Source: VAZQ01 sp963721005
Lineage (GTDB): Bacteria; Pseudomonadota; Alphaproteobacteria; Rhizobiales; Xanthobacteraceae
Assembly (NCBI GenBank): GCA_963721005.1
Contig: CAVRHR010000006.1
Location: forward strand, 372,001 to 436,000
Direction: 5' to 3'
DNA length: 64,000 nt
This document shows, piece by piece, positions 31,281-40,252 of the stretch; position 1 is the stretch's first letter, and each line of letters begins with the position of its first letter. The notes under the pieces were generated by a model. That model was not told where the DNA came from. It worked only from the letters and a program-made list of their open reading frames with translations, and made no database searches. A program made the translations under genes and the position numbers.

Positions 31281-32704
31281 GTCGTGTCCCGGGTGGTGGT
31301 GTAGCTGGGCGGTAGCGAAGCCGCTCGCGAGCGCGCCCCCAAATAGCGCTGTAGCGAGCGAGCGGCTTTGCGGTGGTCATCGGCGAATCGCCGGTAGGAT
31401 CGGGTTGCGAACACCAACCTGACCGAGGAGCCACCGATGACCGACGAGATGATGAACCTTCGCACGCTGGTCGAGAAGACCCCCGACGCGGACCTGTTGC
31501 GCGAGATGATCGGCTTTGCAGCCCATCGCCTGATGGAACTCGAGGTCGAGGGCCTTGCCGGCGCCGCCTATGGGGAGAAGAGCGCCGAGCGGTTTGTCCA
31601 GCGCAACGGCTACCGCGACCGGAGCTGGGAGACCCGCGCCGGCACGGTCGAGCTGCGCATCCCCAAGCTGCGCAAGGGGAGCTACTTTCCGGGCTTCCTG
31701 GAGCCGCGCCGGATGGCTGAGAAAGCCCTCACCGCGGTGGTGCAGGAGGCCTACGTCCAGGGGGTATCCACCCGTTCGGTCGACGACCTGGTGCAGGCCA
31801 TGGGGATGAGCGGCATCTCCAAGAGCCAGGTCAGCCGGCTATGCGGGGAAATCGACGAGAAGGTGAAGGCCTTCCTGCAGCGGCCGATCGAGGGCGATTG
31901 GCCCTATCTGTGGATCGACGCCACCTACGTCAAAGTTCGTCAGAACGGGCGTATCGTCTCGGTCGCGGTGATCGTCGCGGTCGGCGTCAACGGCGACGGC
32001 CGGCGTGAGATCCTGGGGCTGGATGTCGGTCCCTCCGAGGCCGAGACGTTCTGGACCGGCTTCCTGCGCAAGCTCGCGCGCCGCGGCTTGCGCGGCGTCA
32101 AGCTGGTGATCTCCGATGCACATGAGGGCATCAAGGCCACGGTCGCCAAGGTGCTCAACGCCACCTGGCAGCGCTGCCGCGTGCACTTCATGCGCAACGT
32201 CCTGGCGCATGCCGGCCGGCAAGGCCGCCGCGTCGTCTCCGCCTTCATCGCCACCGCCTTTGCCCAGGACGACGCCGCGGCCGCCCGCGCCCAGTGGCGT
32301 AAGATCGCGGATCAATTGCGTCCCAAGCTGCCTAAGCTCGCCGCTTACCTGGATGAAGCCGAGGCCGATGTGCTCGCCTATATGACCTTCCCGATCCAGC
32401 ATCGCGCCAAGCTGCACTCGACCAATCCGATCGAGCGCCTCAACGGCGAGATCAAGCGGCGCACCGATGTGGTGGGCATCTTCCCCAACGAGGACGCCAT
32501 CGTCCGCCTGGTCGGGGCGATCCTGCTTGAGCAGAACGACGAATGGGCGGTCCAACGCGCCCGCTACATGACCCTGGAAACGATCACCACCTTGAGCGAT
32601 GATCAAGCCGTCAGCCTCCCGGCAATCGCCAGCTGACCTGCCCGGCCCAGGCCGGCGATCGTGGTGACCTGCCGCCTCTTACACCACGCCAAGGGACACG
32701 ATCC
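31281..32704 (+). mobile_element. IS256-family (Mutator-type) insertion sequence
   Basis: The left end reads GTCGTGTCCCGGGTGGTGGT and the right end, reverse-complemented, reads GGATCGTGTCCCTTGGCGTG; both then continue with GGTGTA, so they form an imperfect inverted repeat of about 24 bp. The length of about 1.42 kb fits IS256. The host sequence CGCTCAG occurs on both sides (31274-31280 and 32706-32712), but the left copy seems to carry one extra C, so the exact duplication and ends are uncertain by a few bases. Confidence 0.85.
31437..32636 (+). CDS. IS256-family transposase
   Basis: A 399-residue Mutator-type transposase with the expected DDE residues: Asp in LWIDATYVKV, Asp in VISDAHEG and Glu in NPIERLNGEIKRR. 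It also has the C/D(2)H-type RCRVHFMRNVL motif. Full length, no frameshift, so probably functional. It fills most of the element at 31281-32704. Confidence 0.93.
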   Translation: MTDEMMNLRTLVEKTPDADLLREMIGFAAHRLMELEVEGLAGAAYGEKSAERFVQRNGYRDRSWETRAGTVELRIPKLRKGSYFPGFLEPRRMAEKALTAVVQEAYVQGVSTRSVDDLVQAMGMSGISKSQVSRLCGEIDEKVKAFLQRPIEGDWPYLWIDATYVKVRQNGRIVSVAVIVAVGVNGDGRREILGLDVGPSEAETFWTGFLRKLARRGLRGVKLVISDAHEGIKATVAKVLNATWQRCRVHFMRNVLAHAGRQGRRVVSAFIATAFAQDDAAAARAQWRKIADQLRPKLPKLAAYLDEAEADVLAYMTFPIQHRAKLHSTNPIERLNGEIKRRTDVVGIFPNEDAIVRLVGAILLEQNDEWAVQRARYMTLETITTLSDDQAVSLPAIAS

Positions 32705-33062
32705 ACGCTCAGGCCAAGGCGCCGGTTTATCTCGTAACCGAGATCGATGTGTCGAACCCTGACGCTTACGGAAAAGAGTACGCCCCGAAGGCTCAGGCCC
32801 TCATCAAGGCAGCCGGCGGTCGCACCGTGGCAATAGGAGGAGTGGCAGGAGCCGGGGCCGGAAAGTTGACTGCATTTGACGGCGAGGCGCCGAAGCGCGT
32901 TGCGGTGCAGACCTGGGACAGCATGGAGCAATATCAAGCTTATCGCAATTCACCGGCGTTCAAGGAAGTCCGCCAGGTCGGCGACAAGTATGCGAAATTC
33001 CGTAGCTTCGCCGTCGACGGCGTCTCGCAATAACGGGCACACGGTTGCGGGATAGTTGAGCT

Positions 33063-33090
33063 GAGAGGCCGTCTCAAACGGCGGCCTCTC
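33063..33090 (+). terminator. Hairpin downstream of the DUF1330 gene
   Basis: GAGAGGCCG (33063-33071) and CGGCCTCTC (33082-33090) form a perfect 9-bp stem with a 10-base loop, 30 bases after the DUF1330 stop. There is no T run, so termination efficiency is uncertain. Confidence 0.5.
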
Positions 33091-33199
33091 CGTCAACTCG
33101 ATACGGTCGATTAAAGTCGCATCCTCGTCGCTTGTCCTGAGCTATTTACCCGCCGGGACACCGGCCAACGCAGTAGCAAGTCATTCGTCCCCGGCTAGA

Positions 33200-33321
33200 G
33201 CACTTCGGATCCCACCCACCTGACAGCCACGCGTCGAAGTCCGAGAGCTCCAGTATGACCGGCCTCCGGTCGTGAACTTCGCTGACGAATCTTTCGCCTC
33301 AGTGATGATCATGGCGCACGA
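33200..33321 (-). pseudogene. Fragment of a SRAP/YedK-type peptidase gene
   Basis: On the minus strand one frame reads SCAMIITEA (33321-33295). The next frame continues as RFVSEVHDRRPVILELSDFD and AWLSGGWDPK. This is the conserved core of SOS response-associated peptidases (YedK/HMCES), where the family has TEAN, then HDRMPVIL, then FDAWL. A one-base shift separates the two parts, and the catalytic N-terminal Cys region is absent. SRAP proteins cross-link to abasic sites in single-stranded DNA; this copy is dead. Confidence 0.6.
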
Positions 33322-33382
33322 CTTAACTCGGGATTGAGCCCGCGGCTGCCAGGAGGGCGAGCCCAGCATGAGCCGAATCAAC

Positions 33383-33730
33383 TTAATCTTCTTCGCGCAT
33401 CACCGCACGCCATATCTGCAGCCGTCTCCTCCCGGAGAGTTGCGGGGCAACCACGCTCAAAGCATGTCCGAAACTCTGGTGACCGCCAAACGCGTCTTCT
33501 AATTTGCCATCGTCCTGCTCCCATGCGGTCATTATCCCGGCAAAAGCGGCCTTGGCGCCAATTTGTTCCCGGTGCTGATAAAGCTGTACGGCACCCTTTG
33601 CGCGATCCGCGTTGGGAAGAGCAATTATGAAATTCTTGGCAGAGTCGGCGTTGCGAATCTGACCGTAGTCGAAGACCTCAGGCAACCCGAATTGTAGCTT
33701 CTCACGCCAAGCCACGTCCTTTTTCTTCAT
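33383..33730 (-). CDS. Hypothetical protein
   Basis: 115 residues from the ATG at 33730 (MKKKDVAWREKLQFGLPEVF), with a G-rich stretch upstream that may serve as ribosome site. The open frame extends to 33805 but the extra residues look non-coding. The protein is soluble and mixed alpha/beta by composition, without signal peptide or recognised motif. It marks the right border of the decayed region. Confidence 0.55.
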   Translation of the reverse strand: MKKKDVAWREKLQFGLPEVFDYGQIRNADSAKNFIIALPNADRAKGAVQLYQHREQIGAKAAFAGIMTAWEQDDGKLEDAFGGHQSFGHALSVVAPQLSGRRRLQIWRAVMREED

Positions 33731-33975
33731 TGCCCGCCCCCGCTGGCATTTACTACCCCGTACTGGTAATGAAATGGGAACAATCTCGCAATAGTTGAAC
33801 AGCACACGAGCTGCATCAAAATCATCGCCTTACAGATTTGTATGAATTCCGAAATGTTCCGCGGGCGGGGGGCCATGGATCGCTGCAGGAACCAGCCCGT
33901 TCTAATCGTCGTTCCTACTACGCCAAGCGTCACTCGCGCATGGCCGTCTGCAAACCGTGCTGGCGGCGGCCGGAA

Positions 33976-35097
33976 ATGACGGCCTCCAGCCCGGCCGCGG
34001 AGCGTGACGGCACCCTCGATTGCCTCAAGGGCCTGGCGATCATCCTGGTGGTGGCCGGTCACACCGCCCAGGCCTCGACGCCCGATTTCGACAATCTGTT
34101 CGTCTTCCGGGCGATCTATGCGTTCCACATGCCGATGTTCATGTTCGTCGCCGGCATGGTGATCGCCGTGTCATTGCGCAAGACGATGCCGGTCGGGCGG
34201 CTGCCGGCGACGGCGTGGCTCGTCGCGGACGGTGTCCGCAAGCGCATCGGCCGCCTGCTCATTCCGTTCTTCGCCTGGGGCCTCATAGCTCTGCTTTATC
34301 CCGGCCGTCCCGGGGAGACGCTCGGCTCGTGGCTCGAGAAGCTGGTGCTGGCGCCGGACTACGGTCTTTGGTTCCTGCTCGTGCTGTTCGATTGCTATCT
34401 GGTCATGGCGCCCTGCCTGATCCTCGCCGCGGCCTTGTCGGCGATCGGCGGCCGCGACGGTCACGACGCGGAGGTGCGGTTCCCGATCCTGGCGCTTTCG
34501 CTGCTGCTCGGCTGGATTGCGCTCGAGCTCGCGCCCAACGGATTCGGTTTAGCCTTGGCGCGGGACTACTTCCCGTTTGTTGTATTGGGACTGCTCTACC
34601 AGATGTTCATTCCGCGTGGGCCCGCGCTTTGGGTGCGACTGGGAGCCGGGATCGCGTTCGTGCTGCTGATGCCGTTCTGGTATCGCGTGGATGGCTTCTC
34701 ATTTCTGGCTGAGCTGCCGCACGGTCATCTCAGGGCGGAAGCGAATTTTGTCCTCAGGGGCGTCATGGCGCTCGGCGGCACCGCCATCACGATCGAGGTG
34801 GCGGGCCTCATCGAGCAACACGGCTTCGCGCTGCTGCGGCATACAATAGGCCTTTGTGGCCGGCGGTCGTTGGAAATTTATGCGCTGCACTACGTGCTGC
34901 TGGGATACCGGCCGGCGATCGTGGCGCCTATCGTTCTCTCGCTGATCGTGGCACTCTTTCTGCGCAACGTCCCGATCCTCGGCACCGCGTTGTTCGGGCA
35001 GGTGCCACCGTGGCAGGGACAAATCTGGCGCCGGCTGACCGGCCAAGTGCCTGGTCCAGGCGGCGAGATCCTGGGCGCGAGCCGACCGTCGCCTTAG
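33976..35097 (+). CDS. Acyltransferase 3 family membrane protein
   Basis: 373 residues from the ATG at 33976; upstream residues in the open frame look non-coding. It has the family start (RDGTLDCLKGLAIILVVAGH) with the conserved Arg/Asp and His, then FHMPMFMFVAGMV and about ten hydrophobic segments. Members (PF01757) O-acylate sugars or lipids of the envelope on or across the inner membrane. Its last four bases overlap the end of the convergent GST gene. The acceptor cannot be told from sequence. Confidence 0.85.
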   Translation: MTASSPAAERDGTLDCLKGLAIILVVAGHTAQASTPDFDNLFVFRAIYAFHMPMFMFVAGMVIAVSLRKTMPVGRLPATAWLVADGVRKRIGRLLIPFFAWGLIALLYPGRPGETLGSWLEKLVLAPDYGLWFLLVLFDCYLVMAPCLILAAALSAIGGRDGHDAEVRFPILALSLLLGWIALELAPNGFGLALARDYFPFVVLGLLYQMFIPRGPALWVRLGAGIAFVLLMPFWYRVDGFSFLAELPHGHLRAEANFVLRGVMALGGTAITIEVAGLIEQHGFALLRHTIGLCGRRSLEIYALHYVLLGYRPAIVAPIVLSLIVALFLRNVPILGTALFGQVPPWQGQIWRRLTGQVPGPGGEILGASRPSP

Positions 35098-35813
35098 CGG
35101 TCCAATTCCGGGTAATGGCGGAAGATGCCCGACTGGTTGAATGCGATCCGCCGCGGCGATGCCAGATAGGCGGCGATGCGCGGCCGCACCGCGACGCGGT
35201 CGTGCAGCGCGATCACGCGCGGCACTTTCTTCTCCAGCCGGCGCATCGTCTTGGGGAAGGCGTGGCGCAGGCCGTCGGCGACCTGGAACAGCGAGAGGTC
35301 CGCATAGCTGACGGTGCGGCCGAGCAGATAGTGGCCGCCGCTTCGCTCCAGCACGCCTTCGAAATAGCGCAGGAACTTGGGCGCCCGGCTCTTGAGGAAA
35401 TCGGCCGCGCGCCGCTTGGCGGCCGCGCGCTGGTCCTCATAGTAGAGACCGGCGGCGATCGGGTGGTGGGTGTCGTGGGCCTCGCCCACGAGATCGCCGA
35501 TGGTGAGCTGCAATTGATTGGTCCACAGCCGTCCGGCTTCGTTGCGCGGCGCCAGGCCATGGCGTGACCCGAGATAAAGCAGAATGTTGGCGGTCTGGCC
35601 GATGATGAGATCGCCGGCCTTGAGGAACGGCGGTGCGAACGGCGGATGCTTGACGCGCGTGCCGTCGAGGAACCGCATCATCGCCGGCATGCCGCCCGAC
35701 TTGCCGGTCTTGCGTGCCACGTCGGTATAGCTCGCGGCCGCCTCCTCCAACGCCAGGCGCACGAACTCCCCGCGCCCTTGGATGCCCGGCCAATAGTACA
35801 GCTGGTAACGCAT
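35094..35813 (-). CDS. Glutathione S-transferase family protein
   Basis: A 239-residue cytosolic GST with an N-terminal thioredoxin-like half (MRYQLYYWPGIQGRGEFVRL, including the Tyr-rich start and the GQTANILLYL glutathione-site segment) and an all-helical C-terminal half with the YADLSLFQV N-capping motif. It lies 14 bases downstream of the FAD monooxygenase in the same direction. This suggests a shared transcript and a role in handling an electrophilic or aromatic intermediate (inference). Confidence 0.87.
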   Translation of the reverse strand: MRYQLYYWPGIQGRGEFVRLALEEAAASYTDVARKTGKSGGMPAMMRFLDGTRVKHPPFAPPFLKAGDLIIGQTANILLYLGSRHGLAPRNEAGRLWTNQLQLTIGDLVGEAHDTHHPIAAGLYYEDQRAAAKRRAADFLKSRAPKFLRYFEGVLERSGGHYLLGRTVSYADLSLFQVADGLRHAFPKTMRRLEKKVPRVIALHDRVAVRPRIAAYLASPRRIAFNQSGIFRHYPELDR

Positions 35814-35827
35814 GATGACCTCCGCGG

Positions 35828-37504
35828 TCAGGTTCCGATCGGCACGGCTTGCGCTTGCGCGGCGGCCCCGAACGCGGCCGCGTCAGCGCCGCGGACCCGG
35901 TCGGCGAGCGCCAGCGGGTCTGCGGGCAGCGCATCGGAGCGCCACGCCACATGCCCGTCCGGCCGCACCAGCACCAGGCGCCGCTCATAGAGCTGCCCGA
36001 TCGCGGGGTCCATGACCGCGACGACTGTGAGCGGGACGCCCCGGCGCGCAAAGCCCTGCGCGATCGGCTGCGGGTCCGCTGCGCCTTCGCCGAGCCGCAA
36101 CAGCGTAAAGCCGCCGCCGAAGATGTCGACGATGGAGCGGTCGTCATCGAGCCAGGCGTGTGGGGCGCGGCTTCCGGGCCGGGTGGTCGGATGATATTCG
36201 GAGACGCTGTCGGGCGGCGGCGGGCTGCCCTCCGGCCAGCAGATCGGCGAGGGCTCGTAGCGGTAGCCGAGCGCGATCCCGTCGGTCACGAATTTGCGGG
36301 TTTGCGCCTGCACGATCGCCTCGCCCATCTCGCGCCGCGCGCGGGCGCCCTGTGGACTGTCCTGCGCGATCGCGCGATCGGGCTTCTGATTGCGATCGTT
36401 GGCGTGGCTCTGGTCGGCATGGCCGACATTGCGCTTGCCGACCGGCCGGCGCTCGATCTCGTAGGATTTAAGCAGCTGCGGGCCGCCCCAGCCCGCGAGC
36501 GCAGCCGCCAGCTTCCAGCCGAGATCGACCGCATCGCCGAGCCCGGTATTGAGTCCCAGCCCGGAAGCCGGATGGTTGAGATGGGCGGCATCGCCGGCCA
36601 GAAAGACATCGCCGACCTGGTAGCGGTCGGCCACTACATTGCGCGCGGTCCACCGCCGCACCGAGATGATCTCGTGGGGAACAGATTTGCCGACGACCTC
36701 GGCGAACAGGCGCTCGACGTCGACCTTGTCGGGATCGTCGTAGAGCTCCTTGCCGCGCAGGCCGAACCGGTAGAGCTCGCGGCCGTCGAGCGTCACCAGA
36801 TTGCGCCACAGGCCCTTCGGCTCGACGAAATTGACCAGCGCAGCCTTGCCCTTGTCGTGATGGGTCCACAGCTGCGGCGCCCGCACATAGATGCTCAGGT
36901 GATAGCCGATATAGGGCGAGCCGCTCATCTCGATGCCGAGCGCGCGGCGGATCGGGCTGTGCCCGCCGCTGCAGTCGATGAGGTAACGGGCGGCGATCGT
37001 GCGGCGCTCCCCGCGGGCGAGATCGTGCACCACCGCGATCACGCGGCCGTCCTCCTGGCGCAGCTCCTCGAAGCGCCAGCGGAACCGCAGCTGCGTGCTG
37101 GCAAAGCTGGTGGCGCGCTCGCACAGGATCGGGTCGAGCCAGATCTGGTTGCAACGCTGCGCGCGTTCCGGACTCATGGCGGTCGGCTTGCGGCCGCCGT
37201 GATGGGGTCGCTCGATGCGGGCGATCTCGAAGCCGGTGAGGCTGGTGCAGTAGAGCGCGGTATGCGGGAAATCCTCGGGCGCGGCCGCCTTGCGCACCGC
37301 ATCGGCGACGCCCCAGCGGCGCATGAACTCCATCGAGCGCGCGTTGATGGCGGTGGCGCGGGGATGATCGGCCGGCCGCTCGTTCTGCTCGACCACGAAG
37401 CAGGGGACGCCGCGGGCGCCCAGATCGGAGGCGAGCGCGAGACCGACGGAGCCGCCGCCGACGATGAGTATCGGCGTCTCGATCGTGTCCGAAGCATCTG
37501 ACAT
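35828..37504 (-). CDS. FAD-dependent aromatic monooxygenase
   Basis: 558 residues from the ATG at 37504 (GAGGACGAG upstream). It belongs to the PHBH/PheA group of single-component flavin hydroxylases, which insert one oxygen from O2 into aromatic rings using NAD(P)H. Visible parts are the dinucleotide fold VGGGSVGLALASDLGARG, the FAD ribityl motif DVFLAGDAAHLNHPASGLGL, and a C-terminal thioredoxin-like domain (GSRAPHAWLDDDRSIVDIFG) typical of phenol-type hydroxylases. It sits between a Bug receptor and a GST in one operon. Substrate unknown. Confidence 0.87.
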   Translation of the reverse strand: MSDASDTIETPILIVGGGSVGLALASDLGARGVPCFVVEQNERPADHPRATAINARSMEFMRRWGVADAVRKAAAPEDFPHTALYCTSLTGFEIARIERPHHGGRKPTAMSPERAQRCNQIWLDPILCERATSFASTQLRFRWRFEELRQEDGRVIAVVHDLARGERRTIAARYLIDCSGGHSPIRRALGIEMSGSPYIGYHLSIYVRAPQLWTHHDKGKAALVNFVEPKGLWRNLVTLDGRELYRFGLRGKELYDDPDKVDVERLFAEVVGKSVPHEIISVRRWTARNVVADRYQVGDVFLAGDAAHLNHPASGLGLNTGLGDAVDLGWKLAAALAGWGGPQLLKSYEIERRPVGKRNVGHADQSHANDRNQKPDRAIAQDSPQGARARREMGEAIVQAQTRKFVTDGIALGYRYEPSPICWPEGSPPPPDSVSEYHPTTRPGSRAPHAWLDDDRSIVDIFGGGFTLLRLGEGAADPQPIAQGFARRGVPLTVVAVMDPAIGQLYERRLVLVRPDGHVAWRSDALPADPLALADRVRGADAAAFGAAAQAQAVPIGT

Positions 37505-37632
37505 TCTGGCTCGTCCTCGTCGCACGTGGCGCTTGCGCGCCGTCTATTTCGGCCGGAGGACGTCAATGATCATGGTGGCCGCGATCCGTCAACGCGTGCG
37601 GCAGGAGGAACTCGGCGTCGTCCGCCCAGGCG

Positions 37633-38691
37633 CTATTTGGCGAGCTCCGCGCCGGGGCCGCCGGCCGGCACCTCGAGCACGGCCTTGGCCTTGGCGATCA
37701 GCGCCGCCGGCACGTTGATGGTCTCCTCGACGATCTGGGTCACCCGTTCGCCGCTCATGGGCTTGATGTCGAGCTTGAGGGACTGCGCCTCGGCGAGGAA
37801 ATCGGCGTCCTTCATGGTGGCCGCGAAGGCGTCCCGCAGCACCGCCACCCGCTCGGGGGGCGTATCCGGGGTGGTGAAGAAGGGCCGGCCGAGCGACACC
37901 GGCGAGGAGATGAGCGCCAAGGTCTGGTGCTGCTCCGGCGTCTTGGCGAGCTCATCCATCAGCGGCACATCCGGAAAATCCTTCTCGCGCTCGGCCCCGA
38001 CCTGCACCAGCACCGCCACCTTCTTGTCCGCGATCCAGTCCGGATGCTCCTGCAGGATGGCCGACAGGCTGAAGCCGGCGCGAGCCGCCGCTTCGCCGCG
38101 CATCATCGCGAGGTCGGCCTCCGGGCTGCTCTTGTAGCCCATCACGATCTTGAACTTGGTTCCGAGCACGACATTCATGGCATTGGGATAGATGAAGCCG
38201 TTGGAGCCGGCGCCGGTCGCCGCGGTGATGAGCTCATGGGTCATGAGGTCGTCGACCGTCTTCACGCCCGAGGTGTACCAGGCCACGGTCATCAGGTTGC
38301 TCAGGCCGCCGGAGCCGAGCCAATTGAATTTCGCGGCGTCGTAGCGCACGCCGCGACCGTCCAGCACCTGATGCAGCGGCATGCCGTTGTTCACCAGCGC
38401 CAGGTAGGTTCCGTCCTTGGCGGCCTGGTTGAACATGAAGTTGGTCGCCAGCACGTGACCGCCGCCCGGCATGTTGCGCACGATCATGGTGGGCTTGCCG
38501 GGAATGTATCTCGGCATGTACTTGGCGACCGTGCGGGCGGTGAGGTCGAACACGCCGCCGACGCCCGTGCTCACCACGATGGTGACGGTCTTGCCCTGGT
38601 AGAAGCTCTCGATCGTCTCGGCCCGGGCGGACGGCAGCCAGGCGGCGGTACCGAGCGTGCAGAGGAGGATGAGCAAAGCTGATTTCCGCAT
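37633..38691 (-). CDS. Bug-family solute receptor (tripartite tricarboxylate type)
   Basis: 352 residues from the ATG at 38691 (GAGGAA ribosome site). It has a signal peptide (MRKSALLILLCTLGTAAWLP, cleaved near ARA) and the Bug/TctC fold: FYQGKTVTIVVSTGVGGVFD, IVRNMPGGGHVLATNFMF and YKSSPEADLAMMRGE. Bug receptors bind carboxylates or small aromatics in the periplasm. No TctA/TctB permeases accompany it, which is common for orphan Bug proteins. It heads the operon with the monooxygenase and GST. Confidence 0.88.
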   Translation of the reverse strand: MRKSALLILLCTLGTAAWLPSARAETIESFYQGKTVTIVVSTGVGGVFDLTARTVAKYMPRYIPGKPTMIVRNMPGGGHVLATNFMFNQAAKDGTYLALVNNGMPLHQVLDGRGVRYDAAKFNWLGSGGLSNLMTVAWYTSGVKTVDDLMTHELITAATGAGSNGFIYPNAMNVVLGTKFKIVMGYKSSPEADLAMMRGEAAARAGFSLSAILQEHPDWIADKKVAVLVQVGAEREKDFPDVPLMDELAKTPEQHQTLALISSPVSLGRPFFTTPDTPPERVAVLRDAFAATMKDADFLAEAQSLKLDIKPMSGERVTQIVEETINVPAALIAKAKAVLEVPAGGPGAELAK

Positions 38692-38986
38692 CGTTTCCTC
38701 ACCCGCGGCGCATCGCGCGGTCGGAGTCACATTCCGGACGCAGGGTATGGCGGTAGGGCTGATGCCGTCAATCGGCCCTGCTCTGGCCGACTATCCACGG
38801 CACGACACGAGAAGGCCACAACTTCCGACCATGGAGGTGCGGGCAGGGGGCTGCGCCGTGGAGCCCGCACCGATCGCCGGTATGGCGGTGCCGCCGGGCC
38901 GGTCTCGGCTCGGTGCCGCTGCCGGCTCGGGCCGGCACCCGTGTCGGCTCGCCATGCCGCGGCGGCACGGCGCACGGGAGATGGAC

Positions 38987-39520
38987 ATGCGAAAAGTCAA
39001 TCGGAAGGGTAACGGCGTTGCCTCGGGCACGCCGTGGAACGATCAGGTGGCGCAGCTCATGAGCCGCGAGGGCATGCCGCGCGACAAGGCGCGCGACAAG
39101 GTGATTATGGAGCAGCTCAAGCGGGGCGACGGAAGCGCGCTTGCCGCCTTGCTGATCGACGGACATGTGCCGGCCCCCAACGTGCGTTTCGTGCTGGCCC
39201 TGATGCTGCTCGAGAACGAAGCGGCCGAGGACGCGATCGCGCGGCAACATGTTGATCCGGATTCGTTGTGGCTGCCCCACCGCCTGGTTTTCAAGGCGCG
39301 GCCCGGCAAGCCCCGGCGCCCTCAGAGCGCGCTTGAGCCGGCGGGCGGGCGCGCCGACGGAACCAGAACCGGCCCGGCGATGCCGGAGCTCGGCTACGAG
39401 GCCGCGATCGCGCGCCTGGATCAGGCGGTCCGCGCAACCGACGCCTCCGGCAGCCGGACTGCCGCCGCGGGCGGGCAAGCGGTTGCGCGCCGAGGCCCGG
39501 CTCCCAAGCGCAAGCGGTAG
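38987..39520 (+). CDS. Hypothetical protein with basic disordered tail
   Basis: 177 residues from the ATG at 38987 (GGGAG 6-7 bases upstream; another ATG at 38981 is possible). Residues 1-90 appear helical and ordered (TPWNDQVAQLMSREGMPRDK, VRFVLALMLLENEAAEDAI). The remainder is Ala/Gly/Arg-rich and likely disordered, ending APKRKR. I recognise no domain. It stands alone, convergent with yccF. Confidence 0.55.
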   Translation: MRKVNRKGNGVASGTPWNDQVAQLMSREGMPRDKARDKVIMEQLKRGDGSALAALLIDGHVPAPNVRFVLALMLLENEAAEDAIARQHVDPDSLWLPHRLVFKARPGKPRRPQSALEPAGGRADGTRTGPAMPELGYEAAIARLDQAVRATDASGSRTAAAGGQAVARRGPAPKRKR

Positions 39521-39562
39521 CGGCCAGGGGCGGTACGGTCCTGCCGGCGCGCCGCCGGCGCC

Positions 39563-39967
39563 TCAGGCCGGCACCACCATCTTGCCGATCGGCCAGAGCG
39601 CCAGCCGCGCCAGCTTGAGATGCGCCCAGGCAAACGGGATGCCGATGATGGTAATGGCGAGCACGGCCGCCGTGACGAGATGGCCGAGCGCCAGCCACCA
39701 GCCCGCCAGCAGCAGCCAGATCAGGTTGCCGATCACGCCGAGCGGCCCGGTGCCGATGTCTTCATGGCCGGTAACGGTGGAGCGCGGCACCACCCGGTGG
39801 CCGAAGGGGAACAGCGTATAGGACGCGATGGTGAGCGCCGACCAGGTCCAGGGCAGGCCCACGATGGTGACCGCCATGATGAGCGCCGCGATCACCCAGC
39901 CGACCGCCATCCATAGGCCGCCGAATACGATCCATAACAGGTTGAGGAGCAGCGACAGGCCTGACAT
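39563..39967 (-). CDS. yccF: YccF family inner membrane protein
   Basis: 134 residues, the usual family length. There are two halves with similar sequence (IVFGGLWMAVGWVIAALIMA, TIVGLPWTWSALTIASYTLF; then WLLLAGWWLALGHLVTAAVL, TIIGIPFAWAHLKLARLALW), giving about four membrane segments. The repeated GxPxxWxxxKxA-like motif is diagnostic of YccF (DUF307). Physiological role unclear; some members are linked to envelope stress. Confidence 0.9.
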   Translation of the reverse strand: MSGLSLLLNLLWIVFGGLWMAVGWVIAALIMAVTIVGLPWTWSALTIASYTLFPFGHRVVPRSTVTGHEDIGTGPLGVIGNLIWLLLAGWWLALGHLVTAAVLAITIIGIPFAWAHLKLARLALWPIGKMVVPA

Positions 39968-40252
39968 GAGCTTCTCCGCGCCGACCGCTTGAGCCGGTCC
40001 GGTGGATGATGACTACGGCTTTCTCTTAACTACCATACAACGATGTCCCGAAACGGGCAGGCGATGCTCTCACGTCCCGGCGCCGGCGGGGAAATGACTT
40101 CGGGAAAAGAAAAGAATTGCGCCCCAAGCGCGGCAGGCGGCCCGGAAATGGCGGCTTTTGCAGCCGGCACGGGGCGTGATAGGCTCCGCTGTTGCGGCGG
40201 CCGAAATTTATGGACCGGCTTGGACCGGCTTGCTGCAGCGGAGGGGACGCCA

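Larger units (their letters stand above)
31196..33033 (+). pseudogene. DUF1330-family secreted protein gene split by IS256
   Basis: The 5' piece (31196 to about 31280) encodes MKTQYTVAIAMFAGAAIGAT and on to NGLH. The 3' piece (from about 32705 to 33033) encodes AQAKAPVYLVTEIDVSNPDA and then a complete DUF1330 domain ending FRSFAVDGVSQ. Joined, they give an exported protein of about 134 residues. DUF1330 is a small ferredoxin-like fold of unknown substrate. The mature domain is undamaged, so the lesion is only the insertion (plus a one-base difference at the left junction). The ribosome site is strong. Confidence 0.85.

Noticed and set aside
30826..31422. 198-codon plus-strand frame
   Set aside because: No ribosome site and random composition; it overlaps the DUF1330 start, which has a clear ribosome site in another frame.
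25501..33200. Integrative element using tRNA-Ser as attachment site
   Set aside because: No integrase and no duplicate of the tRNA 3' end were seen by eye, so an integrated island cannot be claimed.
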